In this document: in pieces, positions 34,955 to 43,399 of the stretch | Position numbering within the stretch: position 1 is the first letter of the stretch | How the letters are laid out: every line of letters begins with the position of its first letter | Assembly: GCF_011039175.1 (NCBI RefSeq) | Contig: NZ_JAAKEN010000010.1 | Location: 1 to 64,000, forward strand | Reading direction: 5' to 3' | Origin: Slackia sp. ZJ119 | Lineage (GTDB): Bacteria; Actinomycetota; Coriobacteriia; Coriobacteriales; Eggerthellaceae | DNA length: 64,000 nucleotides | The notes under the pieces: model-generated | Database searches by the model: none | Told to the model about the DNA's origin: nothing | What the model saw: only the letters and a program-made list of their open reading frames with translations | Position numbers and translations under genes: made by a program

Positions 34955-35856
34955 GTCAATGCTCCAATCAGTTCGGTGACGTTGTCGACGCGCTGCTCGT
35001 CGCAGTACGCCTCGATGCCGCGGACGACCTCGATGGCGGCACGGGGGTTCATGAAGTTCGCGGTGCCCACCGCCACGGCCGTCGCGCCGGCGAGCATGAA
35101 CTCGACGGCGTCTTCGCCCGTGCAGATGCCGCCCATGCCCAGCAGCGGCACGGACACGGCGTTGTGGCACTCCCACACCATGCGCAGCGCGACCGGCTTC
35201 ACGGCAGGGCCCGAAAGCCCGCCCACCCCGCGCGCGAGGACCGGGCGGCGCCGGCGGGCGTCGATGGCCATGCCGAGCAGCGTGTTGATGAGCGAGATCG
35301 CGTCGGCGCCGGCGGATTCGGCCGCCCGGGCGATCTCGGTTATATCGGTGACGTTGGGGGTCAGCTTCACGATGAGGGGCCGGGCGGTGGCCTCGCGACA
35401 GCGCCGCACGACCTCTTCCACCGAAGAGGCCTTGCATCCGATGGTCATGCCGCCGGCGTCGACGTTCGGGCACGAGATGTTCACCTCGTAGGCGTCGACC
35501 GGCGCTTCTTCGAGCGCTTCGATGACCTGCACGTATTCGTCGAAGCTGTGGCCCGACACGTTCACGATGGTCGTCGCGCCCACGTCTGCCAGCCACGGCA
35601 GGTCGCATTCCTTCAGATGCTCGACGCCGGGGTTTTGCAGCCCGATGGAGTTGAGCATGCCCGAAGGAGTCTCCGCGATGCGCGGCGAGGCGTTGCCCTC
35701 CCAACCGTGCAAAGACACGCCCTTGGTCGTGACGGCGCCAAGCTGGGAAACGTCGAAGAAGTCGTGGTACTCGCGCCCTGCCGCAAACGTGCCCGACGCG
35801 ACCGTCACGGGGTTTTTCATGGCCAGGCCGCCAAGGTTGACTGCAAGGTTTCCCAT
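34948..35856 (-). CDS. pyrD: Dihydroorotate dehydrogenase catalytic subunit (class 1B)
   Basis: The 302-aa FMN subunit oxidises dihydroorotate. It shows [16 protein letters not shown], the catalytic-loop [22 protein letters not shown] and [16 protein letters not shown] near the FMN phosphate site. With PyrK directly upstream (stop and start adjoining at 35856/35857), this is the NAD-linked 1B heterotetramer and not the quinone-linked form. Confidence 0.95.
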   Translation of the reverse strand: MGNLAVNLGGLAMKNPVTVASGTFAAGREYHDFFDVSQLGAVTTKGVSLHGWEGNASPRIAETPSGMLNSIGLQNPGVEHLKECDLPWLADVGATTIVNVSGHSFDEYVQVIEALEEAPVDAYEVNISCPNVDAGGMTIGCKASSVEEVVRRCREATARPLIVKLTPNVTDITEIARAAESAGADAISLINTLLGMAIDARRRRPVLARGVGGLSGPAVKPVALRMVWECHNAVSVPLLGMGGICTGEDAVEFMLAGATAVAVGTANFMNPRAAIEVVRGIEAYCDEQRVDNVTELIGALTW

Positions 35857-36684
35857 CTACCACACCACCTTTTCAGCTTCGAAGACAGGGCCGTCCACGC
35901 ATGAGCGCTTCTTGCCGTCGACCGTGTCGACGACGCAGGACAGACACGCCCCGATGCCGCAGGCCATCCGGCGCTCGAGCGAGACCTCGCAGAAAACGCC
36001 GTGGTCGGCCGCCATCGCCGACGCTATCTTCATGAGGGGCTCGGGGCCGCACACGGCCACGTACTCGTAGGGGCGCCCCGCCGCTTCGGCTTCGGCGAGC
36101 GCTTCTTCGACCAGGCCCGTGCAAAAGCCCGCGCGGCCGAAGGAGCCGTCGTCGGTGGCGTAGCGCGGCGCGGCGTCGGCGCACGCCTGCGCCTGGGCGA
36201 CGAGCGCGTCGTAACGGTCGCGGCACACGTGCGCCGCCTGCGTCTGGGCGCCCAGGACCACTTCGAAGGGAATGTTTGCGTCGGCCAGCGACTCGGCCAG
36301 CATGAACAGCGGGGCCGCCCCCACCCCGCCGCCGACGAGCAGCGCCCGGGCGCAGCCTTGCGGCACCCGCCAGCCGCGTCCGACCGGCCCGATCAGCTCG
36401 GACTCGTAGCCGGCCCCCGTCTCGGGCAGCAGGGTCGCCAGGTGCGCGGTGCCCGCCCCCACCGTCTGGTAGAGCACCTCGACGGTTCCGGCCTCGACGT
36501 CGCGCGCGTACACAGAAAACGGCCGGCGCAGGATGTGCGCCTCGAAGGCGGGGATCGTCATGTGCACGAACTGCCCCGGCTCGATGGTCGCGGCGATGCG
36601 CGGCGACGACAGCGTCATGATAAAGAGGTTCGGCCCGACCTGGCGGTTCGCCAGCAGCCTCGCCCGTTCGTTCACCAGTGTCAC
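35857..36684 (-). CDS. pyrK: Dihydroorotate dehydrogenase electron transfer subunit PyrK
   Basis: The 275-aa FAD and 2Fe-2S subunit passes electrons from PyrD to NAD. It has a ferredoxin-reductase fold: FAD-binding RRPFSVYARD, the pyridine-nucleotide loop LLVGGGVGAAPLFMLAE, and a C-terminal iron-sulfur loop with cysteines in CGIGACLSC and KKRSCVDG. I prefer the GTG at 36682-36684 because GGAAGGA lies upstream and family proteins begin near there. A short strong hairpin (36698-36712) overlaps the upstream side of this ribosome site. Confidence 0.93.
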   Translation of the reverse strand: MTLVNERARLLANRQVGPNLFIMTLSSPRIAATIEPGQFVHMTIPAFEAHILRRPFSVYARDVEAGTVEVLYQTVGAGTAHLATLLPETGAGYESELIGPVGRGWRVPQGCARALLVGGGVGAAPLFMLAESLADANIPFEVVLGAQTQAAHVCRDRYDALVAQAQACADAAPRYATDDGSFGRAGFCTGLVEEALAEAEAAGRPYEYVAVCGPEPLMKIASAMAADHGVFCEVSLERRMACGIGACLSCVVDTVDGKKRSCVDGPVFEAEKVVW

Positions 36685-36697
36685 AGCAGTCCTTCCC

Positions 36698-36712
36698 CTG
36701 GCGCGTCGCCAG
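36698..36712 (-). promoter_or_regulatory. Hairpin next to the pyrK ribosome site
   Basis: CTGGCG and CGCCAG form a 6-bp stem with a 3-base loop directly before GGGGAAGGA on the minus strand. A -10-like TACAAT lies at 36743-36748. The hairpin could tune pyrK translation. Confidence 0.4.
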
Positions 36713-36895
36713 ACCGACTCGTTGGACCCATTCTGAGGCTGCATTGTACCATCGAAACCCTTGCACGCGCGGCCATCCTCGATCTATCAGGAGAAACGCA
36801 CAGGTCGAAGGCTTTTCCGGCAAGCCGGCGCACCCGTCGGCGAAACGTTGTGGTAGAGTTCTGGAAACGCAGCCGAACAGAGCAGGAGGCGCGAC

Positions 36896-37657
36896 ATGAA
36901 CCCTCATCCCTTGTCCCCGCAAGACGAGCAGTCGATCAAAACGCTGCGCCGCTGGATCGGCGCGTGCAAGCCGGGCCGCATGACGTTTTTCGGCGGCGCC
37001 GGCGTCTCGACCGAAAGCGGCATCCCCGATTTTCGCAGCTCGAACGGCCTTTTCAAGCAGCAGTTCGCCTATCCGCCGGAAGTGGTCGTCAGCCGCACCT
37101 TCTTTCTTGAGCACCCGCACAAATTCTACGAGTTCTACTGCGAGCGCATGATCTTTCCCGACGCCCGCCCGAACCAGGCCCACCGCAAGCTTGCCGAGCT
37201 GGAGCGGCAAGGCGTGTGCCAGGCGGTCGTCACGCAGAACATCGACGGGCTGCACCAAAGCGCCGGAAGTCGCAACGTCGTCGAGCTGCACGGCAGCGTG
37301 CATCGGAACCATTGCGTCGAATGCGGGCGCTTCTTCGGCGTCGACGACGTGCTGCGCGGCCATGCCGACGCGGCCGACGGCGTGCCCCGCTGCCCCTGCG
37401 GCGGCATCGTGAAGCCCGACGTGGTGCTCTACGAAGAGCCCCTTGACGAGAAGGCCATCGAGGCGGCGATCTGCGCCATCGAGACCTCCGACGTGCTCGT
37501 CGTCGGCGGAACGTCGCTCAACGTCTACCCGGCGGCAGGGCTTTTGAGCGCCTTCCGAGGCGAGCATCTCGCCATCGTGAATCTGGCGCCCACGCCGCTT
37601 GACCGGCGGGCCGACATATGCATCGCCGCGCCCCTCGGAGAAGCGTTCGATTTCTGA
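36896..37657 (+). CDS. Sir2-family NAD-dependent protein deacylase
   Basis: This 253-aa sirtuin removes acyl groups from lysines using NAD. Motifs are GGAGVSTESGIPDFR for NAD binding, TQNIDGLH with the catalytic histidine in VELHGSV, a zinc site with CVECGRFF and CPCG, and GGTSLNVYPAAGL. It lacks the usual class III Tyr-Arg pair as far as I can see, so it is probably mainly a deacetylase. It stands alone between pyrK (divergent) and a PAP2 phosphatase. Confidence 0.93.
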   Translation: MNPHPLSPQDEQSIKTLRRWIGACKPGRMTFFGGAGVSTESGIPDFRSSNGLFKQQFAYPPEVVVSRTFFLEHPHKFYEFYCERMIFPDARPNQAHRKLAELERQGVCQAVVTQNIDGLHQSAGSRNVVELHGSVHRNHCVECGRFFGVDDVLRGHADAADGVPRCPCGGIVKPDVVLYEEPLDEKAIEAAICAIETSDVLVVGGTSLNVYPAAGLLSAFRGEHLAIVNLAPTPLDRRADICIAAPLGEAFDF

Positions 37658-37840
37658 GGCGAAAACCCGGCTCTGGGGGGATTCGGCGGCTGCTAAGACC
37701 GGCCGTTTTCGCTTTCCTTGTGCGCGGCGAAGGCCGCCGCGCGGCTGCTGCTATGCTTGGGAGGCACTGGTGATTCGGGGCAAGGCGGCTTTGGCCAGCG
37801 CTTCCCTTGGCCCGACGAACTTCGAAAGGAAGACGCGACC

Positions 37841-38533
37841 ATGACGCACGCCTCTGCAGCCAGCACCCGCCCGCGCCCGACCGGCAAAAAGAAGCCGCGC
37901 CTGCCGCTTTTGACCATCCTTGCCTTCAGCGGCTGCTTCTGCCTGGTCGGCCTCGGCGTCAGCTACGACATGGCGGGCGTTGCGCCGTTCAATGCGGCCG
38001 TCGGCAGCGCGGTCGCAAGCCTGCGCGGCGACCTCGACGGGGTCATGGCGTTTTTCACCGCGATCGGCGACCCGCCAGGGATGCTCTTGATCGCACTCGC
38101 CTTCGCCGCCGTTCTGCTGGCGCAGGGCCACGGCCGCGACGCGGCCTTCTTCTGCGTCGCAGTCGTTTCCGGCGTGGTTTTTGCGCACCTGCTCAAGCTG
38201 TTTTTCGCCGTGGAGCGCCCGGCGGCAAGCTACCTCGTCGCGCCGCCCGAGCCCTTCTCGTTTCCTTCGGGGCACGCCGTCGCTTCGGCCATCGTCTTTG
38301 GGCTTGTCGGGTATTTCGTCTGCCGCCTCGTTGCGGATGCGGGGAAGCCTCGCGCATGGGGCGTTGCCGCATGCGCCGTATGCGCCGCATGCGCCCTGCT
38401 CATCGCTTTGTCGCGCGTCTACATGGGCGTGCACTGGCCCACCGACGTGCTGGGCGGGTGGCTGTTCGCCGGCGCCTGGCTGGCGCTGTCCATCGGCGTG
38501 CATCGGCGGCTCTTCGCTCGACGGACGGCCTAG
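37841..38533 (+). CDS. PAP2-family membrane phosphatase
   Basis: The 230-aa membrane protein has about six spans and the three PAP2 motifs: KLFFAVERPAAS, PSGHAVASA and SRVYMGVHWPTDVLGG. Such enzymes dephosphorylate lipid phosphates, often undecaprenyl pyrophosphate or phosphatidic or phosphatidylglycerol phosphate; the substrate cannot be read here. The start at 37841 has AAAGGAAG upstream; the frame begins earlier without support. The TAG stop is the left end of a palindromic element. Confidence 0.88.
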   Translation: MTHASAASTRPRPTGKKKPRLPLLTILAFSGCFCLVGLGVSYDMAGVAPFNAAVGSAVASLRGDLDGVMAFFTAIGDPPGMLLIALAFAAVLLAQGHGRDAAFFCVAVVSGVVFAHLLKLFFAVERPAASYLVAPPEPFSFPSGHAVASAIVFGLVGYFVCRLVADAGKPRAWGVAACAVCAACALLIALSRVYMGVHWPTDVLGGWLFAGAWLALSIGVHRRLFARRTA

Positions 38534-38691
38534 GGAAACGCTGGTTAAGGCCGTCTTGCCCTGCGTTTGCAGGGTGGATGGCTGGGGGCCGAAAACCGAA
38601 CGAGCGCACTGGCGTGCGCAAATGAGGTTTGAGGCCTCCAGGCGCCGCCCTGCAAACGCAGGGCTGGCGGAATTGACCAGCGTTTCCCTAG
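38530..38691. repeat. CTAG palindromic element, full 162-nt copy
   Basis: The ends are CTAGGGAAACGCTGGTTAA and the inverse ttgaccagcgtttccctag. Each arm carries CCCTGCGTTTGCAGGG (38559-38574) or its inverse (38648-38663). The core has GGGGGCC pairing with GGCCTCC around an inner hairpin GCGCAC-TGGC-GTGCGC. The left TAG (38531-38533) is the stop of the PAP2 gene, and the right TAG complement (38688-38690) is the stop of the convergent MGMT gene. It carries no gene of its own. Confidence 0.9.
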
Positions 38692-39119
38692 ACCTCTTCG
38701 GCCAGCTCGGCTTCCCAGTCGAAGTCTTCGGGCGGCCCGAGGGGGACCTCGCCCAGGTGCGCCGCGTCGCCGGCGGGCGTCTCTGCCGCGCGTCCGTCCC
38801 ACAGGCACACGTCCAAATCGACGTGCGTCTCGTCTGTGAAGGACACCCCTTCCGCTTCGAGCAGCGAACGCTGCGCCTCAGGGCCGCCGAACGCGTATCC
38901 TTCGCAGATGGCGCCGTCTTTGAACACGACCCGATGACAGGGAACGGCAGCCTCTCCGTTTCCCGGCTTTGGGTTCGCGCGCATCGCGTAGCCGACGAAG
39001 CGGGCTTTGCGCGGTGCGCCGACAAGCCGCGCCACCTGGCCATACGTTGCCACCTTGCCGCGCGGGATGCGCCGGACCACATCAAAGACCTTGTCGTTGA
39101 ACGCACCCATGCCGACCAC
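38688..39119 (-). CDS. MGMT-family DNA alkyltransferase-like protein
   Basis: This 143-aa protein consists only of the DNA-binding, active-site domain of O6-alkylguanine-DNA alkyltransferases: RIPRGKVATYGQVARLVG with the DNA-contact helix, then NPVPCHRV-like VPCHRVVF with Cys61. The reactive cysteine is present, so it is not a Trp-type alkyltransferase-like protein. The usual N-terminal domain is missing, and the C-terminal 50 residues are acidic and unlike standard Ogt. It either repairs alkylated guanine or flags it. Its TAG stop is the end of a palindromic element. Confidence 0.8.
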   Translation of the reverse strand: MVGMGAFNDKVFDVVRRIPRGKVATYGQVARLVGAPRKARFVGYAMRANPKPGNGEAAVPCHRVVFKDGAICEGYAFGGPEAQRSLLEAEGVSFTDETHVDLDVCLWDGRAAETPAGDAAHLGEVPLGPPEDFDWEAELAEEV

Positions 39120-39227
39120 CCGATTCCCTCGCCTCGATTCCCGACGGACGCGATTCTACCACGCGCGAAGCCGACGCAGGGCGAAGCCCTCCTGTCGTCT
39201 GACGCTCCGCGTCGTCGCGGGGCGCAC

Positions 39228-39258
39228 GCAAAAGGGACGCCTCCGAAGAAGCGTCCCT
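39228..39258 (-). terminator. Intrinsic terminator after pyrR-pyrB-pyrC
   Basis: AGGGACGC and GCGTCCCT form an 8-bp stem followed on the minus strand by TTTTGCG, 30 nt past the pyrC stop. The MGMT gene beyond it is therefore a separate unit. Confidence 0.8.
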
Positions 39259-39287
39259 CGTCGTGCTGTTGTTGACCAAAAAGGTCA

Positions 39288-40580
39288 TTATTCGACGATC
39301 GAGCCGTCCTCGAGCGTGGCGTAGCCGCCCACGTACACGTCGGTGGCACGGCCAACGAGCTCGGCGCCGATGAAGCCCGAGTTGGCGGACTTCGACGCAA
39401 AGCCGTCGGTCGTGACGGTCCAGGCCAGGTCGGGATCGATGACGGTGAGGTCGGCGACGCTGCCCTCGGCGATGGTGACCGGATCGAGACGCAGGATCTC
39501 GCGCGGCGCCACGGCCATCATCTGCACGAGGCGGTTCCAATCGATCTTGCCGGTAGAAACCAGGTGCGTGTTGATCAGGGCAAGCGACGTCTCAAGCCCG
39601 ATCATGCCGAACGGCGCCAGCTCGAACTCGCAGTTCTTCTCGAACTCGGTGTGCGGCGCGTGGTCGGTCACGATGGCGTCGATCGACCCGTCGGCGACGC
39701 CTTCAATGAGCGCTTTCGCGTCTTCGGCCGTGCGCAGCGGCGGGTTCACCTTGAGGAAGGTGTTGTACTCGTCGGTGATGTCGTCTTCGCACAGGAACAG
39801 GTGGTGCGGCGTGACCTCGCAGGTGACCGGCAGGCCCTCGGCCTTGGCGGCGCGCACCATGTCGAGGCCGCGTTTGGTGGTGATGTGCTGGATGTGCAGC
39901 GGGCATCCGGTCAGGCGGCACAGCGCGATGTCGCGCTGGATTTCAAGCTCTTCGCCTTCCGCAGGCCAGCCGAGCATGCCGAGGCGCGTGGAGACGACGC
40001 CTTCGTTCACCTGGCCGGCGCCGACAAGGTCGTCGTCTTGGCAATGCACCATGACCGCCTTGCCGAACTGGCTCGCGTAGTCCATGACGCGGCGCATCAT
40101 GCCGGCACCCTGCACGCCGCGGCCGTCGTCGGTGAACGCGACGCAGCCGTGGGCCGCCATGTCGCCCATCTCCGACAGGATCTCTCCTTTGAGGCCCTGC
40201 GTGCAGGCGCCCGACGGATACACGCGGCACTTGCCCACTGCGGCGGCGCGGGACTTCACGTATTCGATTCCGACGGCGTTGTCGCACACCGGAGAGGTGT
40301 TGGGCATGGAGCACACGCCGGTGAAGCCGCCCTTGGCCGCTGCACGCGTGCCGCTGGCGATGTCCTCTTTCTGCTCATAGCCCGGCTCGCGCAGATGCAC
40401 GTGCATGTCCACCAGGCCCGGCACGACGATCTTGCCGCCAAGATCGCGCTCGACGCCCTTGGGCATTTCCAAGTCATGGCCGACTTCGACGATCTTCCCG
40501 TCGCGGATGAGGATCTCGCACGTTTCGTCAAGACCGACCTGCGGGTCGATCACGTGGGCGTTTTTAAGCAACAATGCCAT
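39288..40580 (-). CDS. pyrC: Dihydroorotase
   Basis: The 430-aa zinc amidohydrolase closes carbamoyl aspartate to dihydroorotate. VDMHVHLREPG carries the metal-binding HxH, then GFTGVCSMPNT and VTDHAPH, all typical of type I dihydroorotase. It overlaps the end of pyrB by 17 nt and is the last gene of pyrR-pyrB-pyrC. Confidence 0.96.
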   Translation of the reverse strand: MALLLKNAHVIDPQVGLDETCEILIRDGKIVEVGHDLEMPKGVERDLGGKIVVPGLVDMHVHLREPGYEQKEDIASGTRAAAKGGFTGVCSMPNTSPVCDNAVGIEYVKSRAAAVGKCRVYPSGACTQGLKGEILSEMGDMAAHGCVAFTDDGRGVQGAGMMRRVMDYASQFGKAVMVHCQDDDLVGAGQVNEGVVSTRLGMLGWPAEGEELEIQRDIALCRLTGCPLHIQHITTKRGLDMVRAAKAEGLPVTCEVTPHHLFLCEDDITDEYNTFLKVNPPLRTAEDAKALIEGVADGSIDAIVTDHAPHTEFEKNCEFELAPFGMIGLETSLALINTHLVSTGKIDWNRLVQMMAVAPREILRLDPVTIAEGSVADLTVIDPDLAWTVTTDGFASKSANSGFIGAELVGRATDVYVGGYATLEDGSIVE

Positions 40581-41508
40581 CTTCGCTCCCTCCGAGCAGC
40601 AGGTACAGGGCGGCCATGCGGGTCAGGATGCCGGCATAGACCTGGTCAAGAATGACCGAACGGTTGGGATGGTCGGCCATGTAGGAATCGAGTTCGACGC
40701 CGCGGTTGATGGGGCCGGGGTGGCAGATGATGGCGTCGTCTTTCATGAGGTGCTCACGCTCCTGCGTGAGGCCGTAGAGCAGGTTGTACTCGCGCAGCGA
40801 CGGGAACGGGGCGCCTTCGAGGCGTTCGCGCTGGATGCGCAGCATGTAGACCACGTCCAGGTCGGGCAAGGCCTCGTCGAGATTGCTCGTCACGTGGTCG
40901 GCGCCGAGCACGTCGGGGCGGGCCGGCATGAGCGTGGGAGGCGCGATGACGGTCACTTCGCAGCCCATGATCTTGAGCGCGGGAATAAGGCTGCCGCACA
41001 CGCGCGAGTGTCCGATGTCGCCGACGACGCCGACCTTCAGGCCGTTGAAGTCCCCTTTCGTCTCCCAGATGGAGTAGAGGTCGAGCAGCGCCTGAGTGGG
41101 ATGCTGGTGCTTGCCGTCGCCGGCGTCGATGACATGCACGCCCGACACGTCGGCGATCTTGCGGGGCACGCCGGCATGCTTGTCGCGCACGATGATCATG
41201 TCGATCTTGTAGGAGCACAGCGTTTCCACCGTGTCGGTGAGGCTTTCGCCCTTCACCGCCGAGGTGGAGCTGCCGCCGAAGTTCAGGCTGTTTGCCGAAA
41301 GGCGTTTCTCGGCGATTTCGAACGACGAGCGCGTGCGGGTGGACGGCTCGTTGAACATGTTGACGATGGTCATGCCTTTGAGCGTGGGCACTTGCTTGAT
41401 GCGGCGCTCGTTGACTTCCTTGAACCGCCTGGCGGTTTCGAGGATGAGCATGATGTCGTCTGCAGAATATTCAGTAATGTCAATGAGATGCTTGTGGTTG
41501 AAGCCCAT
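40564..41508 (-). CDS. pyrB: Aspartate carbamoyltransferase catalytic subunit
   Basis: The 314-aa enzyme makes carbamoyl aspartate. The carbamoyl-phosphate loop is FNEPSTRTRSSFEIAEKRL, with GKHQHPTQALLDLYSI and the aspartate-binding HPGPINRGVE further on. No regulatory pyrI is nearby. It starts three bases after the pyrR stop and overlaps pyrC. Confidence 0.96.
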   Translation of the reverse strand: MGFNHKHLIDITEYSADDIMLILETARRFKEVNERRIKQVPTLKGMTIVNMFNEPSTRTRSSFEIAEKRLSANSLNFGGSSTSAVKGESLTDTVETLCSYKIDMIIVRDKHAGVPRKIADVSGVHVIDAGDGKHQHPTQALLDLYSIWETKGDFNGLKVGVVGDIGHSRVCGSLIPALKIMGCEVTVIAPPTLMPARPDVLGADHVTSNLDEALPDLDVVYMLRIQRERLEGAPFPSLREYNLLYGLTQEREHLMKDDAIICHPGPINRGVELDSYMADHPNRSVILDQVYAGILTRMAALYLLLGGSEDGIVA

Positions 41509-41511
41509 CGA

Positions 41512-42099
41512 CTATTCACCTCCCAGCGGCGCCGAGCCTGCGCGGGTGCCCGGAGCCATTTCCAGAATCTCAACTTCGGACACGCCGTCGACTTCTTCCA
41601 AGAACAGGCGCACGTTCTCGTCAGAGGAGGAGGGCACGTTCTTGCCAACGTAGTCGGCGCGAATGGGAAGCTCGCGATGGCCACGGTCGACGAGCACGGC
41701 AAGCTGCACCGCAGCCGGACGGCCGATGTCCATGAGCGCGTCGAGCGCGGCGCGGATGGTGCGACCGGTGTAGAGCACGTCGTCGACGAGCACGACGTCT
41801 TTGCCGTCCAGGTCGAAGAGGATGTCGGTCGAATGGACCTCAGGAGCCAAATGCGTGGCGAAGTCGTCACGGTAGAAAGAGATGTCGAGACGGCCGAGCG
41901 GCACGTCGACGCCTTCGATTTCGGCGATCTTCTCGACAAGGCGCTTGGCAAGCAAGTCGCCCCTGGTCACGATACCGACAAGTGCGATGTTGTCGGCGCC
42001 GTGGTTGTATTCGAGGATCTGGTGCGCAATGCGCGTCAGTGATCGCTCGATTTCGTCCGCATCCATGCAGACGGTTTTGACCGCGCCTGTTCCGGTCAT
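41512..42099 (-). CDS. pyrR: Bifunctional pyr regulator / uracil phosphoribosyltransferase PyrR
   Basis: The 195-aa PyrR binds pyr mRNA when UMP is high and has weak phosphoribosyltransferase activity. The PRPP-binding loop is [20 protein letters not shown], and [19 protein letters not shown] is diagnostic. I start it at the ATG at 42097-42099 behind GGGGTGG. The upstream leader holds a PyrR-like binding sequence and a terminator, so it probably controls its own operon. Confidence 0.95.
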   Translation of the reverse strand: MTGTGAVKTVCMDADEIERSLTRIAHQILEYNHGADNIALVGIVTRGDLLAKRLVEKIAEIEGVDVPLGRLDISFYRDDFATHLAPEVHSTDILFDLDGKDVVLVDDVLYTGRTIRAALDALMDIGRPAAVQLAVLVDRGHRELPIRADYVGKNVPSSSDENVRLFLEEVDGVSEVEILEMAPGTRAGSAPLGGE

Positions 42100-42200
42100 G
42101 CATCCACCCCTTTCGGATCGGGATGGCACAGAGCCGCCGGTGCGCCGCTGCCGAGCTTCAAGACGGCGCACGCCACTCGCGAAAGGCTGTTCAGGGCATG

Positions 42201-42230
42201 AAAAAAAGCCTCCGCGACTGACAAAGGCTT
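42201..42230 (-). terminator. Attenuator terminator hairpin in the pyrR leader
   Basis: AAGCCT pairs with AGGCTT across an internal GTCAGTCGCGG-type loop, followed on the minus strand by TTTTTTT. It lies about 100 nt before the pyrR ATG. Confidence 0.75.
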
Positions 42231-42312
42231 CGACGTTCGCATCTTTTTCCCATGATGCCGTGTGGCCTTGTCGGTCTCTCTGTACCGCTTTTAAAGGACT
42301 GGGCGCACTATA
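42201..42312 (-). promoter_or_regulatory. PyrR-dependent attenuator leader of pyrR-pyrB-pyrC
   Basis: On the minus strand a -10-like TATAGT (42307-42312) is followed by GGTACAGAGAGACCGACAAG (start of 42264-42286). This resembles the PyrR anti-antiterminator consensus of Bacillus, which also has CAGAGAGG and AAGG at the same places. A terminator hairpin then follows (42201-42230, AAGCC...GGCTT plus seven T), before the pyrR ribosome site. High UMP would favour termination. Confidence 0.75.
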
Positions 42313-42548
42313 CACCGAACGCCGAAGATATGCATGAAACGAGCAGTTTTATGCATTTCGTTCGCATAATGCACACAATTGGGCAACCCCGGAAAGCGTC
42401 ATGCGCGGCACGGCGAGCCATCCCCTGCGCCGTCGAACAGGCAAGCGCCCAAGCCGCCCTTCCAGGGAAGCGCCGGGAAAAGCCGAGCGCACGCCCCCGG
42501 CTCCTTCTTCCCCGGAAGGGTTTTTCTGCTTCTGCTGGAAAATCGGTG

Positions 42549-42597
42549 TTGACAGAGCGCGGTTCGTTCGTATACTTATGAACAGTTGATCATATGT
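42549..42597 (+). promoter_or_regulatory. Promoter and operator of the zinc efflux operon
   Basis: TTGACA (42549-42554), a 16-nt spacer and TATACT (42571-42576) form a near-consensus promoter. Just after the -10 lies the inverted repeat TATGA-N7-TCATA (42577-42593), the type of site bound by ArsR/SmtB repressors. The stretch 42316-42548 has no supported gene; TTATGC...GCATAA (42349-42369) is another short palindrome. Confidence 0.75.
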
Positions 42598-42610
42598 TGA
42601 AAGGTTTGCC

Positions 42611-42940
42611 ATGAGCGACGAGACCATCCCTCGCGACGACGACGTCGCAAACGTCATGCCTGACGACGAGCTGCTCTACGACCTTGCCGACCTGTTCAAG
42701 GTGTTCGGCGACACGACGCGCATCAAGATCCTCTTCGCCTTGATGAACGAAGATCTGCGCGTTGCCGACATCGCCGAAAAGATCGACGCATCGCAAAGCG
42801 CCGTGTCGCACCAGCTGCGTGCTTTGAAGCAGGCTCGTCTGGTGAAATTCCAGCGAGACGGCAAAAGCGTCATCTATTCGCTGGCCGACGACCACGTGCA
42901 CACGATGCTCGGCCAAGGCATGACCCACATCTGCGAGTAA
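42611..42940 (+). CDS. ArsR/SmtB-family metal-sensing repressor, probably zinc type
   Basis: The 109-aa winged-helix dimer has LFKVFGDTTRIKILFAL and the recognition helix ASQSAVSHQLRALKQARLV. The last helix has Asp93-x-His95 and His106-x-x-Glu109, the alpha-5 site that binds Zn(II) in SmtB/CzrA; the alpha-3 cysteines of CadC/ArsR types are absent. It probably represses its own operon (a separate HMA protein and a P1B-type ATPase follow) until zinc releases it. Confidence 0.88.
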   Translation: MSDETIPRDDDVANVMPDDELLYDLADLFKVFGDTTRIKILFALMNEDLRVADIAEKIDASQSAVSHQLRALKQARLVKFQRDGKSVIYSLADDHVHTMLGQGMTHICE

Positions 42941-42981
42941 CGTCCCCCACTGCAAACCGCGCACGAAAGAAAGGACCCGAC

Positions 42982-43200
42982 ATGCGCAAGTCGTTCAAAC
43001 TGCAAGACCTCGAATGCGCCAACTGCGCCGCCAAAATGGAAGCGGCCATTGCCAAGATTCCTGGCGTGAACAGCGCAAACATCTCGTTCATGACATCGAA
43101 GCTCGTCATCGACGCCGACGACGCCCGTTTTTCAGACGTTCTCGACGAGGCGCAGCACGCCATCACGGCCATCGAAAAGGACTGCGTCATCCTGCGCTAG
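42982..43200 (+). CDS. Heavy-metal-associated (HMA) domain protein
   Basis: The 72-aa protein is a free-standing ferredoxin-like HMA domain with the metal-binding CANC (Cys12, Cys15) preceded by LQDLE and followed by AAKMEAAI. Copper chaperones usually have MxCxxC; here Glu precedes the first Cys, as in Zn/Cd-type HMA domains. The downstream ATPase lacks this N-terminal domain, so this protein probably supplies it in trans. Its stop TAG is the left end of a palindromic element. Confidence 0.88.
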   Translation: MRKSFKLQDLECANCAAKMEAAIAKIPGVNSANISFMTSKLVIDADDARFSDVLDEAQHAITAIEKDCVILR

Positions 43201-43288
43201 GGAAACACTGGCGAGGGCCGAAGACCGAACGTGCGCCGACGTGCGAAAACGGTGCTTGAGGCCCTCAAGAGACAGTCCGCCTGCGCCT
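43197..43288. repeat. CTAG palindromic element, right end missing
   Basis: This copy begins CTAGGGAAACACTGG and keeps the element core (GGCCGAAGACCGAAC, then GTGCGC-type hairpin) found in the full copy at 38530-38691, but no right end. Its core stem is GAGGGCC (43213-43219) with GGCCCTC (43260-43266). The full copy has GGGGGCC with GGCCTCC, so pairing is kept while bases differ. The first TAG is the HMA gene stop. Confidence 0.8.
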
Positions 43289-43399
43289 AAAAGCTGACAA
43301 AAAAGATCATCATTCTTCGAGAGACGAACCCTTCGCCCTGCAGATCGGCGCTCCTTGGGCAGGGTGCGCATCGCAACCGGATTTTGCAAGGATCTTCCC

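Noticed and set aside
38688-39119. Alkyltransferase-like (ATL) protein with Trp in place of Cys
   Set aside because: PCHRV with the reactive cysteine is present.
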